A stretch of 64,000 nt of DNA, taken from the NCBI RefSeq assembly GCF_024460775.1, contig NZ_JANFYZ010000009.1, positions 33,715 through 97,714 of the forward strand, read 5' to 3'. How positions within the stretch are numbered: position 1 is the stretch's first letter; every line of letters starts with the position of its first letter. The notes under the pieces are model-generated. The model saw only the letters and a list, made by a program, of their open reading frames with translations, searched no databases and had not been told where the DNA came from. This stretch comes from Desulfovibrio desulfuricans. GTDB lineage: Bacteria; Desulfobacterota; Desulfovibrionia; Desulfovibrionales; Desulfovibrionaceae. Of the stretch, positions 28,863 through 38,017 are shown in pieces. The translations under genes were made by a program, and so were the position numbers.

Positions 28863-29345
28863 ATGGGCAAGAACATGTGGAGTTTGCTGGACAGACGGTT
28901 TGAGGACTACCTGGGATCGTTCATGCTGGCTGCTATGGCGGCCATTGCTTTTATCAACGTGGTAGTGCGCTACTGCACCTCTTTTTCTTTTGCCTGGACA
29001 GAAGAACTGACCATCAATTTTTTTGTCTGGATAACCATGCTGGGAACAGCCCGGGCATTCCGCGAAGGCGGACACCTGGGCATGACCGCCCTGTACGATG
29101 CCCTGCCCCGGCGTTTTCGCCGCGTATGCTACTGGGGCTCCGTGCTGCTGGCGGTATGCTTTTTTGGCGCTCTGTTCTGGACAGGGCTCACCGAAGTGCT
29201 GGACGAAATCGACCTCGAGGCAACTTCCGAAGCTTTGGGGATTCCGGTGTGGTGGTACACCATCGCCACGCCCGCGTTTTCCCTGCTGATCATTTTCCGC
29301 ATTGCGCAAAGGGCTGTTGAAGACCAGCGCGCCAACAACTTTTAG
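28863..29345 (+). CDS. dctQ: TRAP transporter small membrane subunit DctQ
   Basis: A 160-residue protein with four predicted helices, matching the small DctQ subunit. The family motif is seen in VVRYCTSFSFAWTEELTINFFVW (conserved R-Y, E-E-L) and the FREGGHLGM loop. DctQ pairs with DctM to form the sodium-coupled permease. Start ATG 28863 (MGKNMWS) is near AGGAGGGGG; an ATG four codons later is an alternative. It ends 11 bases before dctM. Confidence 0.9.
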   Translation: MGKNMWSLLDRRFEDYLGSFMLAAMAAIAFINVVVRYCTSFSFAWTEELTINFFVWITMLGTARAFREGGHLGMTALYDALPRRFRRVCYWGSVLLAVCFFGALFWTGLTEVLDEIDLEATSEALGIPVWWYTIATPAFSLLIIFRIAQRAVEDQRANNF

Positions 29346-29356
29346 GAGGCGGGACT

Positions 29357-30652
29357 ATGGATTCCCTGTTACACGATCCCGCATTCTGGCTGCTGGCGCT
29401 TTTTATCATCCCCCTGTTGCTGCGGGTGCCCATTGCCCTGGCGCTGGGCTTTTCCGCCCTCGCTGTGGTGTGGAAGTGGGATATGGGGCTCAACATGCTT
29501 TCCTACAATTTTTTTGCAGGAATAGCCAAGTTTCCCCTGCTGGCCATCCCCTTCTTTATTCTGGCGGGCTACATAATGGAGCGCGCGGGCATTGCCGCCC
29601 GCATCGTGGCGCTTATGGAAGCGCTGGTCGGCTCCATGACAGGCGGGCTGGCAGTCGCCACGGTTGCGGTTGCCACCTTCTGGGGCGCGGTGAGCGGCTC
29701 CGGCCCTGCAACAGTTGCTGCGCTGGGTCTTATTCTTATTCCCGGCATGGCCAAGGCTGGCTACGATAAAGCCTTTGCCACCGCAACGGTTTCCGTTACC
29801 TCGGGGCTCGCCATCGTCATCCCGCCAAGCATTGCCTTTATCGTTTATGGCGGTGTTGCGGATGTTTCTGTGCCTGCGCTCTTTGCAGCTGGTTTTATCC
29901 CCGGTGTTGTGGTTGCCATATTCATTATGGGCGCGGTGCTGCTTATATCCCGCAAGCACGGGTACAAAGGCAAGGAGCGGCAACAACCTGTCAGCAAGGC
30001 GCTGCGCGAGGCCTTTTGGGGCATCATGACCCCGGTAGTTATTCTGGGCGGGATTTACGGCGGCGTGTTTACCCCCACCGAGGCCGCTGCGGTTGCCATC
30101 TTCTACGGCCTCTTTGTGGGCATCTTTATTTACCGCACCATCAACAGTCTTTCGGTGATGGTTGAAATTCTCACGGAGACCGTCAAGGCCACGGCCGTTG
30201 TCATGATTGTGGTTACCTGCGCAGGCCTGTACTCCTGGGTGGGATCAACCGTGGGGCTTGTAGAAAAATGTTCTGGCGTTCTGCTGGGCGTTTCAGAAAA
30301 TCCCTGGATTGTCCTGTTCATGATCAACATCATCCTGCTGCTTGCGGGCATGTTGCTGGACGCCATTTCCATCTACTACGTCTTTTTGCCCTTCATGCTG
30401 CCCATTATGACGCATTTTCAGTGGGATCCTGTGTGGTTCGGCATCATGATGACCACCAACCTTGCCGTGGGTCAGGTTACGCCGCCTGTTGCGGTGAACC
30501 TGTACGTTGGGGCCAAGATCAGCGGCCTGACCATGGAGCAGATCAGCAAAGCAGCCCTGCCGCTCATTGGCGCTGCCCTGCTGGCTCTGGCTGTCATAAC
30601 CGCATTCCCGGAACTCTCCACCTTTATGCCCAAGCTGCTGGGCCTGTATTGA
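29357..30652 (+). CDS. dctM: TRAP transporter large permease subunit DctM
   Basis: A 431-residue polytopic membrane protein. The DctM core is visible: LGFSALAVVWKWDM, PLLAIPFFILAGYIMERAG, the FWGAVSGSGPATVAALG motif of the ion-transporter scaffold, and TNLAVGQVTPPVAVNLYV near the C-terminus. Together with DctQ it imports a carboxylate, or another organic acid, using a sodium gradient. Start ATG 29357 has AGGAGGC 7 bases upstream. The operon closes with the hairpin at 30661. Confidence 0.93.
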   Translation: MDSLLHDPAFWLLALFIIPLLLRVPIALALGFSALAVVWKWDMGLNMLSYNFFAGIAKFPLLAIPFFILAGYIMERAGIAARIVALMEALVGSMTGGLAVATVAVATFWGAVSGSGPATVAALGLILIPGMAKAGYDKAFATATVSVTSGLAIVIPPSIAFIVYGGVADVSVPALFAAGFIPGVVVAIFIMGAVLLISRKHGYKGKERQQPVSKALREAFWGIMTPVVILGGIYGGVFTPTEAAAVAIFYGLFVGIFIYRTINSLSVMVEILTETVKATAVVMIVVTCAGLYSWVGSTVGLVEKCSGVLLGVSENPWIVLFMINIILLLAGMLLDAISIYYVFLPFMLPIMTHFQWDPVWFGIMMTTNLAVGQVTPPVAVNLYVGAKISGLTMEQISKAALPLIGAALLALAVITAFPELSTFMPKLLGLY

Positions 30653-30660
30653 TGACGCAA

Positions 30661-30697
30661 GGTGCCCGGCCCCGTCCAAAATTTGGGGTCGGGCACC
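30661..30697 (+). terminator. hairpin after dctM
   Basis: A 13-base stem GGTGCCCGGCCCC / GGGGTCGGGCACC with one wobble pair, 9 bases after the dctM stop. No T-run follows, so it may stabilise the mRNA end or terminate weakly. Confidence 0.6.
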
Positions 30698-30831
30698 AAT
30701 CGGAGCCGCCAGGCTTCAGCCCAGCAAAGACCGGACAAGACCTTGCCAAACCTTCCGCAGCATACGTTTATGGATACTGCGGTCACTCTCAGGGTGTGGG
30801 CCAAGGCATCTGGAAAGCAGAAAATGAAAAA

Positions 30832-30848
30832 GCCCTCGCAAAGAGGGC
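30832..30848 (-). terminator. terminator of the 125-residue unknown gene
   Basis: On the minus strand GCCCTC-TTTGC-GAGGGC is followed by a T-rich run, about 60 bases after the stop. Confidence 0.7.
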
Positions 30849-30909
30849 CGTTTCATGTGGAGGTTGCTGCCGCCAACGCGTACGCGGTGACTGCGGCTAT
30901 ATGGAAAGA

Positions 30910-31287
30910 TTAGGCATTGGCTGCCTTGAGCATCTCTTCAACCATGGCGAGCGAAGGGGTCGCGCCAGAATCAAGGCCGCACAGGCCACGCACTGCCAGC
31001 ATGAGCATGTCGAACTGGAGGGCCATTTCTGTCACGCCGTTATGGATCACGCACACATCGCCACGCATGAACAGCTTGTAGGCGTGACGGCTGCGCTCCT
31101 GACCGCTGGAACGAACAATGTAATAGATCTGTTCATTGCTTTCAGTCACATACAGCTTTTGGCGAGTAAGTGTGCCAAGCGCTTCGTCATACCAGGAACA
31201 TTCCGAAAAAAGACGACCGCAAAAAGCAAAGTCGCAGCCGTTGTCCTGTTTCAGGCAAATGTCTTCCATGGTTTTCTGCACGTCCAT
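30910..31287 (-). CDS. unknown small protein
   Basis: A 125-residue soluble protein I do not recognise. It is acidic at the N-terminus, has five cysteines including CDFAFC near residue 18, and a C-terminal helix rich in Met and Ala. The body alternates hydrophobic and charged residues (RQKLYVTESNEQIYYIV), which suggests a small alpha/beta domain. Start ATG 31287 has GGAGGGA 5 bases upstream, which makes the gene convincing. It lies in its own unit, with a promoter-like sequence at 31354-31382 and a terminator at the end. Confidence 0.7.
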   Translation of the reverse strand: MDVQKTMEDICLKQDNGCDFAFCGRLFSECSWYDEALGTLTRQKLYVTESNEQIYYIVRSSGQERSRHAYKLFMRGDVCVIHNGVTEMALQFDMLMLAVRGLCGLDSGATPSLAMVEEMLKAANA

Positions 31288-31637
31288 TCATTCCCTCCGC
31301 AGGCTCAGACCATCAACCAATGGCCACAAAAATCCCCAGTTAACGTTGGGGAAAACTAGCACCGCACCAGAAGCATTGTCAATAAAGCGCAGCAAGCGAA
31401 CAACAAAATCGCATGCACAAAGTGCAATTAAAATTTATAACACACCAATATATATACTTAAAAAAGATATGTTTTCTTTTGCGGTTTACCCTAAAGAAAA
31501 TGGAAAACCGTACCTGTCATGAACAAAACCGGAGGGGGAAGACAAGGGCACTCACAGGTAGTTTTTTCTGCCCGGAGCACTCGTTATTCCCAACACGCAT
31601 TGCGGTTGCGGCTCTGCCGGGTCTGACCGTTGGCTCT
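31288..31637. other. 350-base intergenic region with AT-rich core
   Basis: No gene is visible. It includes an AT-rich stretch near 31430-31480, the promoter-like sequence at 31354-31382, and the inverted repeat TCCCCA/TGGGGA at 31333-31352. Confidence 0.4.
31327..31382 (-). promoter_or_regulatory. promoter-like sequence with inverted repeat before the 125-residue gene
   Basis: On the minus strand TTGACA (31377-31382) and CTAGTT (31354-31359) are spaced by 17 bases. Directly after them is TCCCCA-N8-TGGGGA (31333-31352) followed by TTTTT, which could be an operator, or a terminator for transcripts entering from dciA. Confidence 0.4.
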
Positions 31638-32150
31638 TCAGCGTGTGCGCCGCTGCCGAGTAAAGCGCGCATAGGCACGCGCCACTGGCGATGCAGGATC
31701 CATTGCCTCCAGATACACGCCATCAGCGCACAGAGGCTCTGGTGGCCGTAACCGGGGCGCGGGCTTATCCTTATTTGCCGTTTTCCGCGTTGCGGCCTTG
31801 TCCAGCCCTGCCTTGCCCATGAGCAGGTTGACCTTTATGGCGCTGAAAAAGGGCTGTTCCATAAAGGCATTGACCCTCTCCAGCATTTCGCCTGCCATAA
31901 GGTGCAGCTCCTGCGCCAGCATGGCATCCTCTGCCCCTATAAGCAGAACATCCCGATGATGCCCCATGGGCCGCGCCAAAGGCGCAAGCTCAGGCCCCAT
32001 GACCATGCCCCAGTTGAGCCAGAGCTGTTGCAACCGCGCTCGCGTTTCTCCCTGGCCGGGGGCCGCGCCGAGCCCCGCCATCACGGAGGCCATGACCTCC
32101 ATGGCGTGCACGGGCTGAGAGTCTTTCTGTCGTTTGCGGAATACGGCCAT
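31638..32150 (-). CDS. dciA: DciA/DUF721 family helicase-loader-like protein
   Basis: A 170-residue protein. The DUF721 core is recognised in LQQLWLNWGMVMG, the LLIGAEDAMLAQELHLM segment and ERVNAFM. DciA is the ancestral loader that helps the replicative helicase DnaB reach DNA. The C-terminal 50 residues are basic and rich in Pro, and probably flexible. Start ATG 32150 has AGGAAGG 5 bases upstream. It faces away from sahR; the gap between them carries the sahR operator. Confidence 0.78.
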   Translation of the reverse strand: MAVFRKRQKDSQPVHAMEVMASVMAGLGAAPGQGETRARLQQLWLNWGMVMGPELAPLARPMGHHRDVLLIGAEDAMLAQELHLMAGEMLERVNAFMEQPFFSAIKVNLLMGKAGLDKAATRKTANKDKPAPRLRPPEPLCADGVYLEAMDPASPVARAYARFTRQRRTR

Positions 32151-32261
32151 TATCCTTCCTCGAAAACAGGCGGCAACCCTGATCCTGGCTGGGATTTGGG
32201 TGTTGCTGGGCGGGGGCTTCTGGCTATGCCTGTTTTGAACATATTGACTATATGCTGATAT

Positions 32262-32289
32262 ATTGATACTTACATCAATCAAATTTGAT
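32262..32289 (+). promoter_or_regulatory. probable SahR operator
   Basis: Two inverted repeats overlap here: ATTGAT-N6-ATCAAT (32262-32279) and the perfect 12-base palindrome ATCAAATTTGAT (32278-32289), in an AT-rich stretch ending about 20 bases before the sahR start. Further TTGA/TGAT half-sites occur from 32244. This matches the tandem inverted-repeat style expected of an ArsR-type repressor acting on its own operon. Confidence 0.6.
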
Positions 32290-32309
32290 TTACTGAACCT
32301 GGACAGATA

Positions 32310-33233
32310 ATGGCACTTTTATTTTTCAAAGCTCTGTCGGACGAAACCCGCCTGCGGCTGGTTCATATTCTGCTGCATTACGAACTCTCGGTCAACGAGC
32401 TGGTCAGTATCCTTGATATGGGGCAATCGCGTGTTTCGCGACACCTCAAAATTCTTACCGAGGCCGGGCTGCTCACCTCGCGCCGTGATGGCCTGTGGGT
32501 TTTTTATGCCACACCTCGCGCGGGCGAAGAGCTTGATTTTTTGCGCGCCATCACCCCCTTTGTCCACCCGGATGCCGCCATGCGGGCAGACCTCAATATG
32601 GCCGCCCAGATTCTTGAAGAACGCGCGCTTAAAACCCGCCAGTTCTTTAACGCCATTGCGGAAGACTGGGACGAGTTGAACCGCGAGGTTCTTGGCAGCT
32701 TTGATCTGGCCGAGGCAGTTTGCGATGCCATGCCTGACGGATGCGGCACCGCTGTAGACCTCGGCTGCGGCACGGGCGCGGTGCTTGCGCGCATGCTGCC
32801 AAAGGCGCAAGGGGTCATTGGGGTGGACGGCTCCGCCCGCATGCTTGAAATCTGCCGCCGCCGCTTTACGCCGGAGGACCTGGCCGAGGGCCGCGTTTCA
32901 CTGCGTATTGGCGAACTGAGCCACCTGCCGCTGCGCGACCACGAGGCGGATTTTGCCTGCATCAACCTTGTGCTGCACCATCTTTCTGACCCGGCTGAAG
33001 GCCTGCGCGAGATCCGGCGCATCATGGCGGTGGGAGGCAGGTTTTTTGTGGCCGATTTTCAACGCCATGCCGATGAGACAATGCGCTCCCGCTACGGCGA
33101 CCGCTGGCTTGGCTTTGACGAGCAGCAGCTTGGCCTTGATCTGGCTGCGGCTGGCTTTGCGGTTTTGCACTGCAAGCACATGCAGGTGAACAGAAACATG
33201 ACCATGCTTCTGCTCAGCGCCGAAGCCCGCTGA
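32310..33233 (+). CDS. sahR: ArsR-type regulator fused to SAM-dependent methyltransferase domain (SahR-like)
   Basis: A 307-residue two-domain protein. The N-terminal 90 residues are an ArsR winged helix (FKALSDETRLRLVHIL, SRVSRHLKIL). The C-terminal domain is a class I methyltransferase fold with the SAM motif AVDLGCGTG near residue 149 and NLVLHHLSDP. In Desulfovibrio this architecture next to ahcY is the SahR regulator, which senses S-adenosylhomocysteine and controls methionine-cycle genes. The methyltransferase domain is believed to serve as the sensor. It is followed 71 bases later by ahcY, with which it shares an operon. Confidence 0.88.
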   Translation: MALLFFKALSDETRLRLVHILLHYELSVNELVSILDMGQSRVSRHLKILTEAGLLTSRRDGLWVFYATPRAGEELDFLRAITPFVHPDAAMRADLNMAAQILEERALKTRQFFNAIAEDWDELNREVLGSFDLAEAVCDAMPDGCGTAVDLGCGTGAVLARMLPKAQGVIGVDGSARMLEICRRRFTPEDLAEGRVSLRIGELSHLPLRDHEADFACINLVLHHLSDPAEGLREIRRIMAVGGRFFVADFQRHADETMRSRYGDRWLGFDEQQLGLDLAAAGFAVLHCKHMQVNRNMTMLLLSAEAR

Positions 33234-33304
33234 CAACCTGGCCCAGCGGCCCATATTTCCCCAAATTTTACCGACAACAACAAAATTGCGGATAGGAGAA
33301 AACA

Positions 33305-34726
33305 ATGATTAAGCCTCTTGACCTGACCCTTGACTACAAAGTGGCCGACATATCTTTGGCTGACTTTGGCAAAAAAGAAATGCAGCTTTCCGAGCGCGAA
33401 ACGCCCGGCCTCATGGAATGCATCAAAAAATACGGCCCCACCCGGCCCCTCAAGGGCCTCAAGGTCACCGGCTCCCTGCACATGACCATTCAGACGGCCA
33501 TGCTCATCAAGACCCTGCACGCCCTTGGCGCAGACATCCGCTGGGCCTCATGCAACATCTTTTCCACCCAGGATCACGCCGCCGCCGCCATTGCGGAAAG
33601 CGGCATGGCCAAGGTCTTTGCCTGGAAGGGCGAAACCCTTGAAGACTACTGGTGGTGCACGGAAATGGCCCTCACCTGGCCTGACGGCAGCGGCCCCGAC
33701 CTTATCGTGGACGACGGCGGCGACGCCACCCTGCTGATCCACAAGGGATTTGAGGCGGAAAACGACCCCTCCATCCTTGACCAGAAGACCGACAACAAGG
33801 AATTTCAGTGCATTCTTGACCGCCTCAAGCTGCGCCTCAAGGAAGACCCGCAGCACTGGCACAAGGTTGCCGCCAAGGTAAAGGGCGTTTCGGAAGAAAC
33901 CACCACCGGCGTTCACCGCCTCTACCAGCTCGAAGCCGCCGGAACCTTGCTGTTCCCGGCCATCAACGTCAACGACTCGGTCACCAAGTCCAAGTTCGAC
34001 AACCTGTACGGCTGCCGCGAATCCCTGGCTGACGGCATCAAGCGCGCCACCGACATCATGGTGGCAGGCAAGGTGGTTGTGGTCGTGGGCTACGGCGATG
34101 TGGGCAAAGGTTGCGCCCAGTCCATGCGCGGCTTTGGCGCGCGCGTGCTGGTGACGGAAATCGACCCCATCTGCGCCCTTCAGGCCGCTATGGAAGGCTT
34201 TGAAGTCACCACGGTTGAAAACGCCCTTCCCCAGGGCGATATCTATGTGACCTGCACCGGCAACTACCATGTCATCACCGGCGCCCATATGGAAGCCATG
34301 AAGGACGAGGCCATTGTGTGCAACATCGGCCACTTCGACAGCGAAATTGAAATGTCCTACCTGGAAAACACCCCCGGCATCACCTGCCTGAACATCAAGC
34401 CGCAGGTGGACAAGTGGACGCTCAAGTCCGGCCGCAGCATCATTGTACTGGCCGAGGGCCGTCTGGTTAACCTTGGCTGCGCCACTGGGCACGCCAGCTT
34501 TGTCATGTCCAACAGCTTCACCAACCAGACCCTTGCCCAGCTCAAGCTTGCCTCCGAGCCGCTGGAAAACAAGGTCTACACCCTTCCCAAGGAACTGGAC
34601 GAAGAAGTGGCCCGCCTGCACCTTGCCCGCCTTGGCGTCAAGCTTACCACGCTTACCCCCGAGCAGGCCGAGTACATCGGCGTGAAGGTTGAAGGGCCGT
34701 ACAAGCCCAGCCATTACCGCTACTAA
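33305..34726 (+). CDS. ahcY: adenosylhomocysteinase
   Basis: A 473-residue S-adenosylhomocysteine hydrolase, which splits SAH to adenosine and homocysteine and so keeps methylation going. The NAD-binding site [15 protein letters not shown] and the C-terminal KPSHYRY are diagnostic, and the length is usual. An insertion near residues 140-180 ([14 protein letters not shown]) is typical of the proteobacterial form. Start ATG 33305 has AGGAGA 6 bases upstream. Transcribed with sahR and closed by a strong terminator. Confidence 0.98.
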   Translation: MIKPLDLTLDYKVADISLADFGKKEMQLSERETPGLMECIKKYGPTRPLKGLKVTGSLHMTIQTAMLIKTLHALGADIRWASCNIFSTQDHAAAAIAESGMAKVFAWKGETLEDYWWCTEMALTWPDGSGPDLIVDDGGDATLLIHKGFEAENDPSILDQKTDNKEFQCILDRLKLRLKEDPQHWHKVAAKVKGVSEETTTGVHRLYQLEAAGTLLFPAINVNDSVTKSKFDNLYGCRESLADGIKRATDIMVAGKVVVVVGYGDVGKGCAQSMRGFGARVLVTEIDPICALQAAMEGFEVTTVENALPQGDIYVTCTGNYHVITGAHMEAMKDEAIVCNIGHFDSEIEMSYLENTPGITCLNIKPQVDKWTLKSGRSIIVLAEGRLVNLGCATGHASFVMSNSFTNQTLAQLKLASEPLENKVYTLPKELDEEVARLHLARLGVKLTTLTPEQAEYIGVKVEGPYKPSHYRY

Positions 34727-34747
34727 TCAGTTCAGCGGATATTACTG

Positions 34748-34778
34748 AAAAAGCCGGGGCATTGCTCCGGCTTTTTTT
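34748..34778 (+). terminator. terminator of sahR-ahcY
   Basis: AAAAAGCCGG / CCGGCTTTTT stem around a 9-base loop with a run of seven T. Confidence 0.9.
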
Positions 34779-34779
34779 G

Positions 34780-35252
34780 TCCTCGCACTCGCGCATAAAT
34801 AATACAACATAATTATACTTTAAATTTGGTTTTATTTCCTGTTTATCCAAGCAGGCTGTAAATTTTAAACAATTCTTAGTTCAATGATATATTTTATGAC
34901 AATTTAAATACACTTTTTTTAGTTACTATATTGTACATTTTTTTTGAACCAAAAAATATTTTTTACACTGCAACATCTTAAAATTAACCATGATCATATT
35001 ATTTTTATATAATAAAATCTTCTAAATCCATTCCTTCTTTTTATTCAAGACGAATATTTCTTTATTATTCATTTTTTTATTCTCGTATCCATTTTCTGTA
35101 TATCTATACTAAACAAAAATAGTTCCGATAGATCTTAAATCATGGAATTGATTTCATGATTCCAACAACAAGTGTTATAATTAGGTTTCTTATTTTATAT
35201 AAACCACAACACCGAGCACTACTAACCAATAAGACTATAGTGGAGAAGCATC
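34780..35252. other. very AT-rich non-coding block upstream of the chemoreceptor gene
   Basis: About 470 bases made almost entirely of A and T, with many T-runs, in clear contrast to the GC-rich genes on both sides. No open frame with a ribosome binding site is present except the chemoreceptor itself. Such blocks can hold extended promoters, sites for a nucleoid-binding silencer, or remnants of transferred DNA. A palindrome lies at 35138-35161. Confidence 0.6.
35138..35161. promoter_or_regulatory. palindrome upstream of the chemoreceptor gene
   Basis: AATCATG (35138-35144) and CATGATT (35155-35161) flank GAATTGATTT, giving near-perfect two-fold symmetry extended by AA/TT inside. It lies about 90 bases before the start codon. 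Probably a regulator site; the regulator is unknown. Confidence 0.4.
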
Positions 35253-36995
35253 ATGAAGTTGAGTGTCAAGTTATCCCTGATGGCAGGTTTTTTAATGGTT
35301 CTGACTGTTGCCCTTGGACTTTTCAGCCTTGTGCAGATGTCAAAAATCAATGACGGCTCAACAGACATCAATCAGAACTGGCTTCCGTCCACACGATACG
35401 CCTTGAATCTCAATATAGATATGACTGGCTTTAGGCTGGCGCAGGTACAGCTTGCCAACAGCCCTGAAGCGCAAGACAGGGCGCACTACCAGACCCGCAT
35501 GGACGCTTATTTGAAGAGTATTGAAACGAATAAATCCAAGTATGCGGCCCTCATTGCTTCGCCTGAAGAAAGAAAGGTTTATGAGGCGTTTCTGCGCGAA
35601 TGGCAGAGCTATCTGGATACTTCCAAACAAATTGTTCGTCTTGCAGATCAAGGACAAATGGATGAAGCGCGAAGCCTCACCCGGGGTGAAACACGCGCTG
35701 TTTTTGAAAAGTGCAGCACCAGCCTGACTGAACTTGTCCGCATAAATACGGAAGGCAGCCTGGCCGCCAGCAAAGGCTGCGACGACTTGTATGCCTCGGC
35801 AAAACTTTTGGTTATCTGCCTGCTGGTGGCCTCTATTCTGGCAGGAACAGCCACTGCGGTTGTCATTCTGCGCGGCACCCACAAGCAGCTGGGCAAAGAC
35901 CCCGGCGAACTGAACACTATTGCCCTGCGGGTTGTGGACGGCGACTACAACATTGACGATGGCAGCCCCAAGGCTGGCGTGTACGAATCCATTGTAGCCA
36001 TGGTGGCGGCCCTCAAGGGCCACATTGACCACGCCAAGGAAGAATCCCGCAAGGCTCAGGAAGCGGCAGAACAGGCCCGCAAGGCCCAGATTGTGGCAGA
36101 AGAAGCCACCGCGCGGGCAGAAACAGCCCGTAAGGAAGGTCTGCTTGACGCCGCCACCCAGCTTGAAGGCGTGGTCAACGTCATCGCATCTGCCTCTGAA
36201 GAACTTTCTGCCCAGATCGAGCAGTCTTCGCACGGCGCAGAGCAGCAGGCCCACCGCATTGCGGACACAGCTACGGCTGTGGAAGAAATGAACGCCACAG
36301 TTATTGAGGTTGCCAAGAACGCCGGAGCCGGGGCAAACCTGTCCGCTTCCACTCAGGGCAAGGCCAAGGAAGGCGATGATGTAACCACAAAGTGCCGGCG
36401 AGCCATGGACGAGGTTCAGGCAGAAACAATAGGCCTCAAAACCAACATGGACACCCTTTCTGTCCACGCACAGGCCATTAACGAAATTATGACCGTTATC
36501 TCGGACATCGCCGACCAGACAAACCTGCTGGCCCTGAACGCGGCCATTGAAGCAGCGCGCGCTGGCGAGGCGGGCCGTGGCTTTGCCGTTGTGGCAGACG
36601 AAGTGCGCAAACTGGCAGAAAAGACCATGTCCTCCACCCAGGATGTGGGCAAGGCCATTCAGGCCATTCAGGAGAGTTCCAAAGAAGGCGTGCGGCGCAT
36701 GGATCAGGCAGTGGGCAAGGTAAATCTTGCCGCGGACCTTGCCGAAAAATGCGGCGCCGCACTTGCGGAAATTCTCAGCCTTGCGGAGCAGACCGCTGAT
36801 CAGGTGCGTAGCATCGCAACCGCCAGCGAGGAGCAGTCCGCTTCCTCTGAAGAGATCGCCCGTTCGGTGGAGCACGTCAACACCATTGCGGCTGAAACAT
36901 CACAGGCAATGGGTGAAGCCAGCAAGGCTGTTTCCGAGTTGGCGGCTCAGGCCCAGAACCTGTCCCGCATCATAACCCATCTCAAGAATTCCTAA
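35253..36995 (+). CDS. methyl-accepting chemotaxis protein
   Basis: A 580-residue transducer. An N-terminal helix ([20 protein letters not shown]) is followed by a periplasmic four-helix-bundle-like region of about 155 residues, a second helix near 188-208 and a short HAMP-like segment. A long coiled-coil rich in Ala/Glu ([19 protein letters not shown]) leads to the signalling domain with the conserved tip ([20 protein letters not shown]). The ligand is not predictable; the sensor belongs to the 4HB type. Start ATG 35253 has TGGAGAAG 6 bases upstream. No pentapeptide for CheR docking is seen at the C-terminus. Confidence 0.95.
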   Translation: MKLSVKLSLMAGFLMVLTVALGLFSLVQMSKINDGSTDINQNWLPSTRYALNLNIDMTGFRLAQVQLANSPEAQDRAHYQTRMDAYLKSIETNKSKYAALIASPEERKVYEAFLREWQSYLDTSKQIVRLADQGQMDEARSLTRGETRAVFEKCSTSLTELVRINTEGSLAASKGCDDLYASAKLLVICLLVASILAGTATAVVILRGTHKQLGKDPGELNTIALRVVDGDYNIDDGSPKAGVYESIVAMVAALKGHIDHAKEESRKAQEAAEQARKAQIVAEEATARAETARKEGLLDAATQLEGVVNVIASASEELSAQIEQSSHGAEQQAHRIADTATAVEEMNATVIEVAKNAGAGANLSASTQGKAKEGDDVTTKCRRAMDEVQAETIGLKTNMDTLSVHAQAINEIMTVISDIADQTNLLALNAAIEAARAGEAGRGFAVVADEVRKLAEKTMSSTQDVGKAIQAIQESSKEGVRRMDQAVGKVNLAADLAEKCGAALAEILSLAEQTADQVRSIATASEEQSASSEEIARSVEHVNTIAAETSQAMGEASKAVSELAAQAQNLSRIITHLKNS

Positions 36996-37018
36996 TTCTG
37001 GCTGCATGCAGTCACGGG

Positions 37019-37050
37019 GCGGCCTTGCATGTGCAGGGCCGCTTTTTTTT
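37019..37050 (+). terminator. terminator of the chemoreceptor gene
   Basis: GCGGCC / GGCCGC stem (37019-37024 and 37037-37042) with a 12-base loop and eight T. Confidence 0.9.
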
Positions 37051-37128
37051 CGAGCCTGCCTTTGGGGTACGCCGCTCCCATATATTTTCCATTACCTCGG
37101 CTGCGCCGCCCCAGGCTCGACCGCTCCC

Positions 37129-37866
37129 TCACCAAGAAGAAATACGCACCCCGGCTCTGGCGGCAGTGGCGACAACATGCTCTTCCATAGCCAAACGCGC
37201 TCCGTGCGAGTTCCGCGACCGCAAATGCTCCAGCAGCGCCGCATGCTCACGCATGGTGTCCACCAGCCCTTCCTGATTGGAAAAAGGCAGCCGCTGGCTT
37301 TCTGAAAACAGATCAAAGAATGGCCGCATGGCCTCAATGAAAAAAGGGTTATTGGCCGCTTCAATCATCTGGGTATGAAAAGCGAAATCCAGTTGGGCAA
37401 AATGCTGCACGTCACCGCGAACGCTGGCCTGCTTCATATCGTCGAGCATTGCTGCCATGTCGTCAATCTGGGCCTGCGTGGCGTTCAGGGCCACAAGGGC
37501 GGCAATGGCCGGTTCTATGGCATGCCTGAACTGAAAAATCTGCGTTTCTTTACCCGCAATAAATGACCGGTCAAACCGCGTAACAGGAGCCGCAGGCAGT
37601 CCTTCCTGAGCGCGGGTCACCAGAAACACCCCCTTGCCGGGCTGAATGTTCACCTTGCCCATGGTCTCCAGAATAACCAGAGCCTCTCGTACTGTGGGTC
37701 GGCTGACCCCCAGGGTTTCTGCAAGCGCGCGCTGTGGGGGCAATTTATGCCCTTCTTGCCAGTTATTATCTAAAATCATTGATAAAATTCTTTCAGCAGC
37801 TTCTTCAGAGCTAGATTTCCACAATTTTGTAGTTTTATCTAAATTTTCCTGTAATTTAGGGCACAT
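37129..37866 (-). CDS. GntR-family (FCD/FadR-type) regulator
   Basis: A 245-residue repressor-type protein. The N-terminal winged helix shows LPPQRALAETLGVSRPTVREAL. The C-terminal FCD domain has the FRHAIEPAIAALVA arginine helix and the metal/ligand His residues in DFAFHTQMIEAA. It faces the ABC/allantoate operon across 151 bases, so it most likely represses that operon and responds to a pathway carboxylate. Start ATG 37866 (MCPKLQEN) is chosen; a TTG at 37917 would add 17 residues and would overlap the operator region. Candidate operators are at 37914-37923, 37949-37957 and 38884-38892. Confidence 0.85.
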   Translation of the reverse strand: MCPKLQENLDKTTKLWKSSSEEAAERILSMILDNNWQEGHKLPPQRALAETLGVSRPTVREALVILETMGKVNIQPGKGVFLVTRAQEGLPAAPVTRFDRSFIAGKETQIFQFRHAIEPAIAALVALNATQAQIDDMAAMLDDMKQASVRGDVQHFAQLDFAFHTQMIEAANNPFFIEAMRPFFDLFSESQRLPFSNQEGLVDTMREHAALLEHLRSRNSHGARLAMEEHVVATAARAGVRISSW

Positions 37867-37913
37867 AGTTTCCACCAATTTGTAGAAGTGACATTTTTCG
37901 CCAACCCATGTTG

Positions 37914-37957
37914 ACAAATTTGTAGAAACAGAGCAATCATTTTTTACCGGTCTTACC
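37914..37957. promoter_or_regulatory. probable GntR operators in the divergent promoter region
   Basis: A perfect 10-base palindrome ACAAATTTGT lies at 37914-37923; the adjoining motif TTTGTAGAA occurs twice, overlapping this palindrome and again about 40 bases before it. GGTCTTACC at 37949-37957 fits the GGT-N3-ACC pattern known for FadR-type GntR regulators. Three TTACC copies occur in this short region. Confidence 0.5.
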
Positions 37958-38017
37958 AGAATTTTACCAAAACGTGGATAATTCCGGGTTACTCAAACAC
38001 TTTCTTCGGGGGACGTC

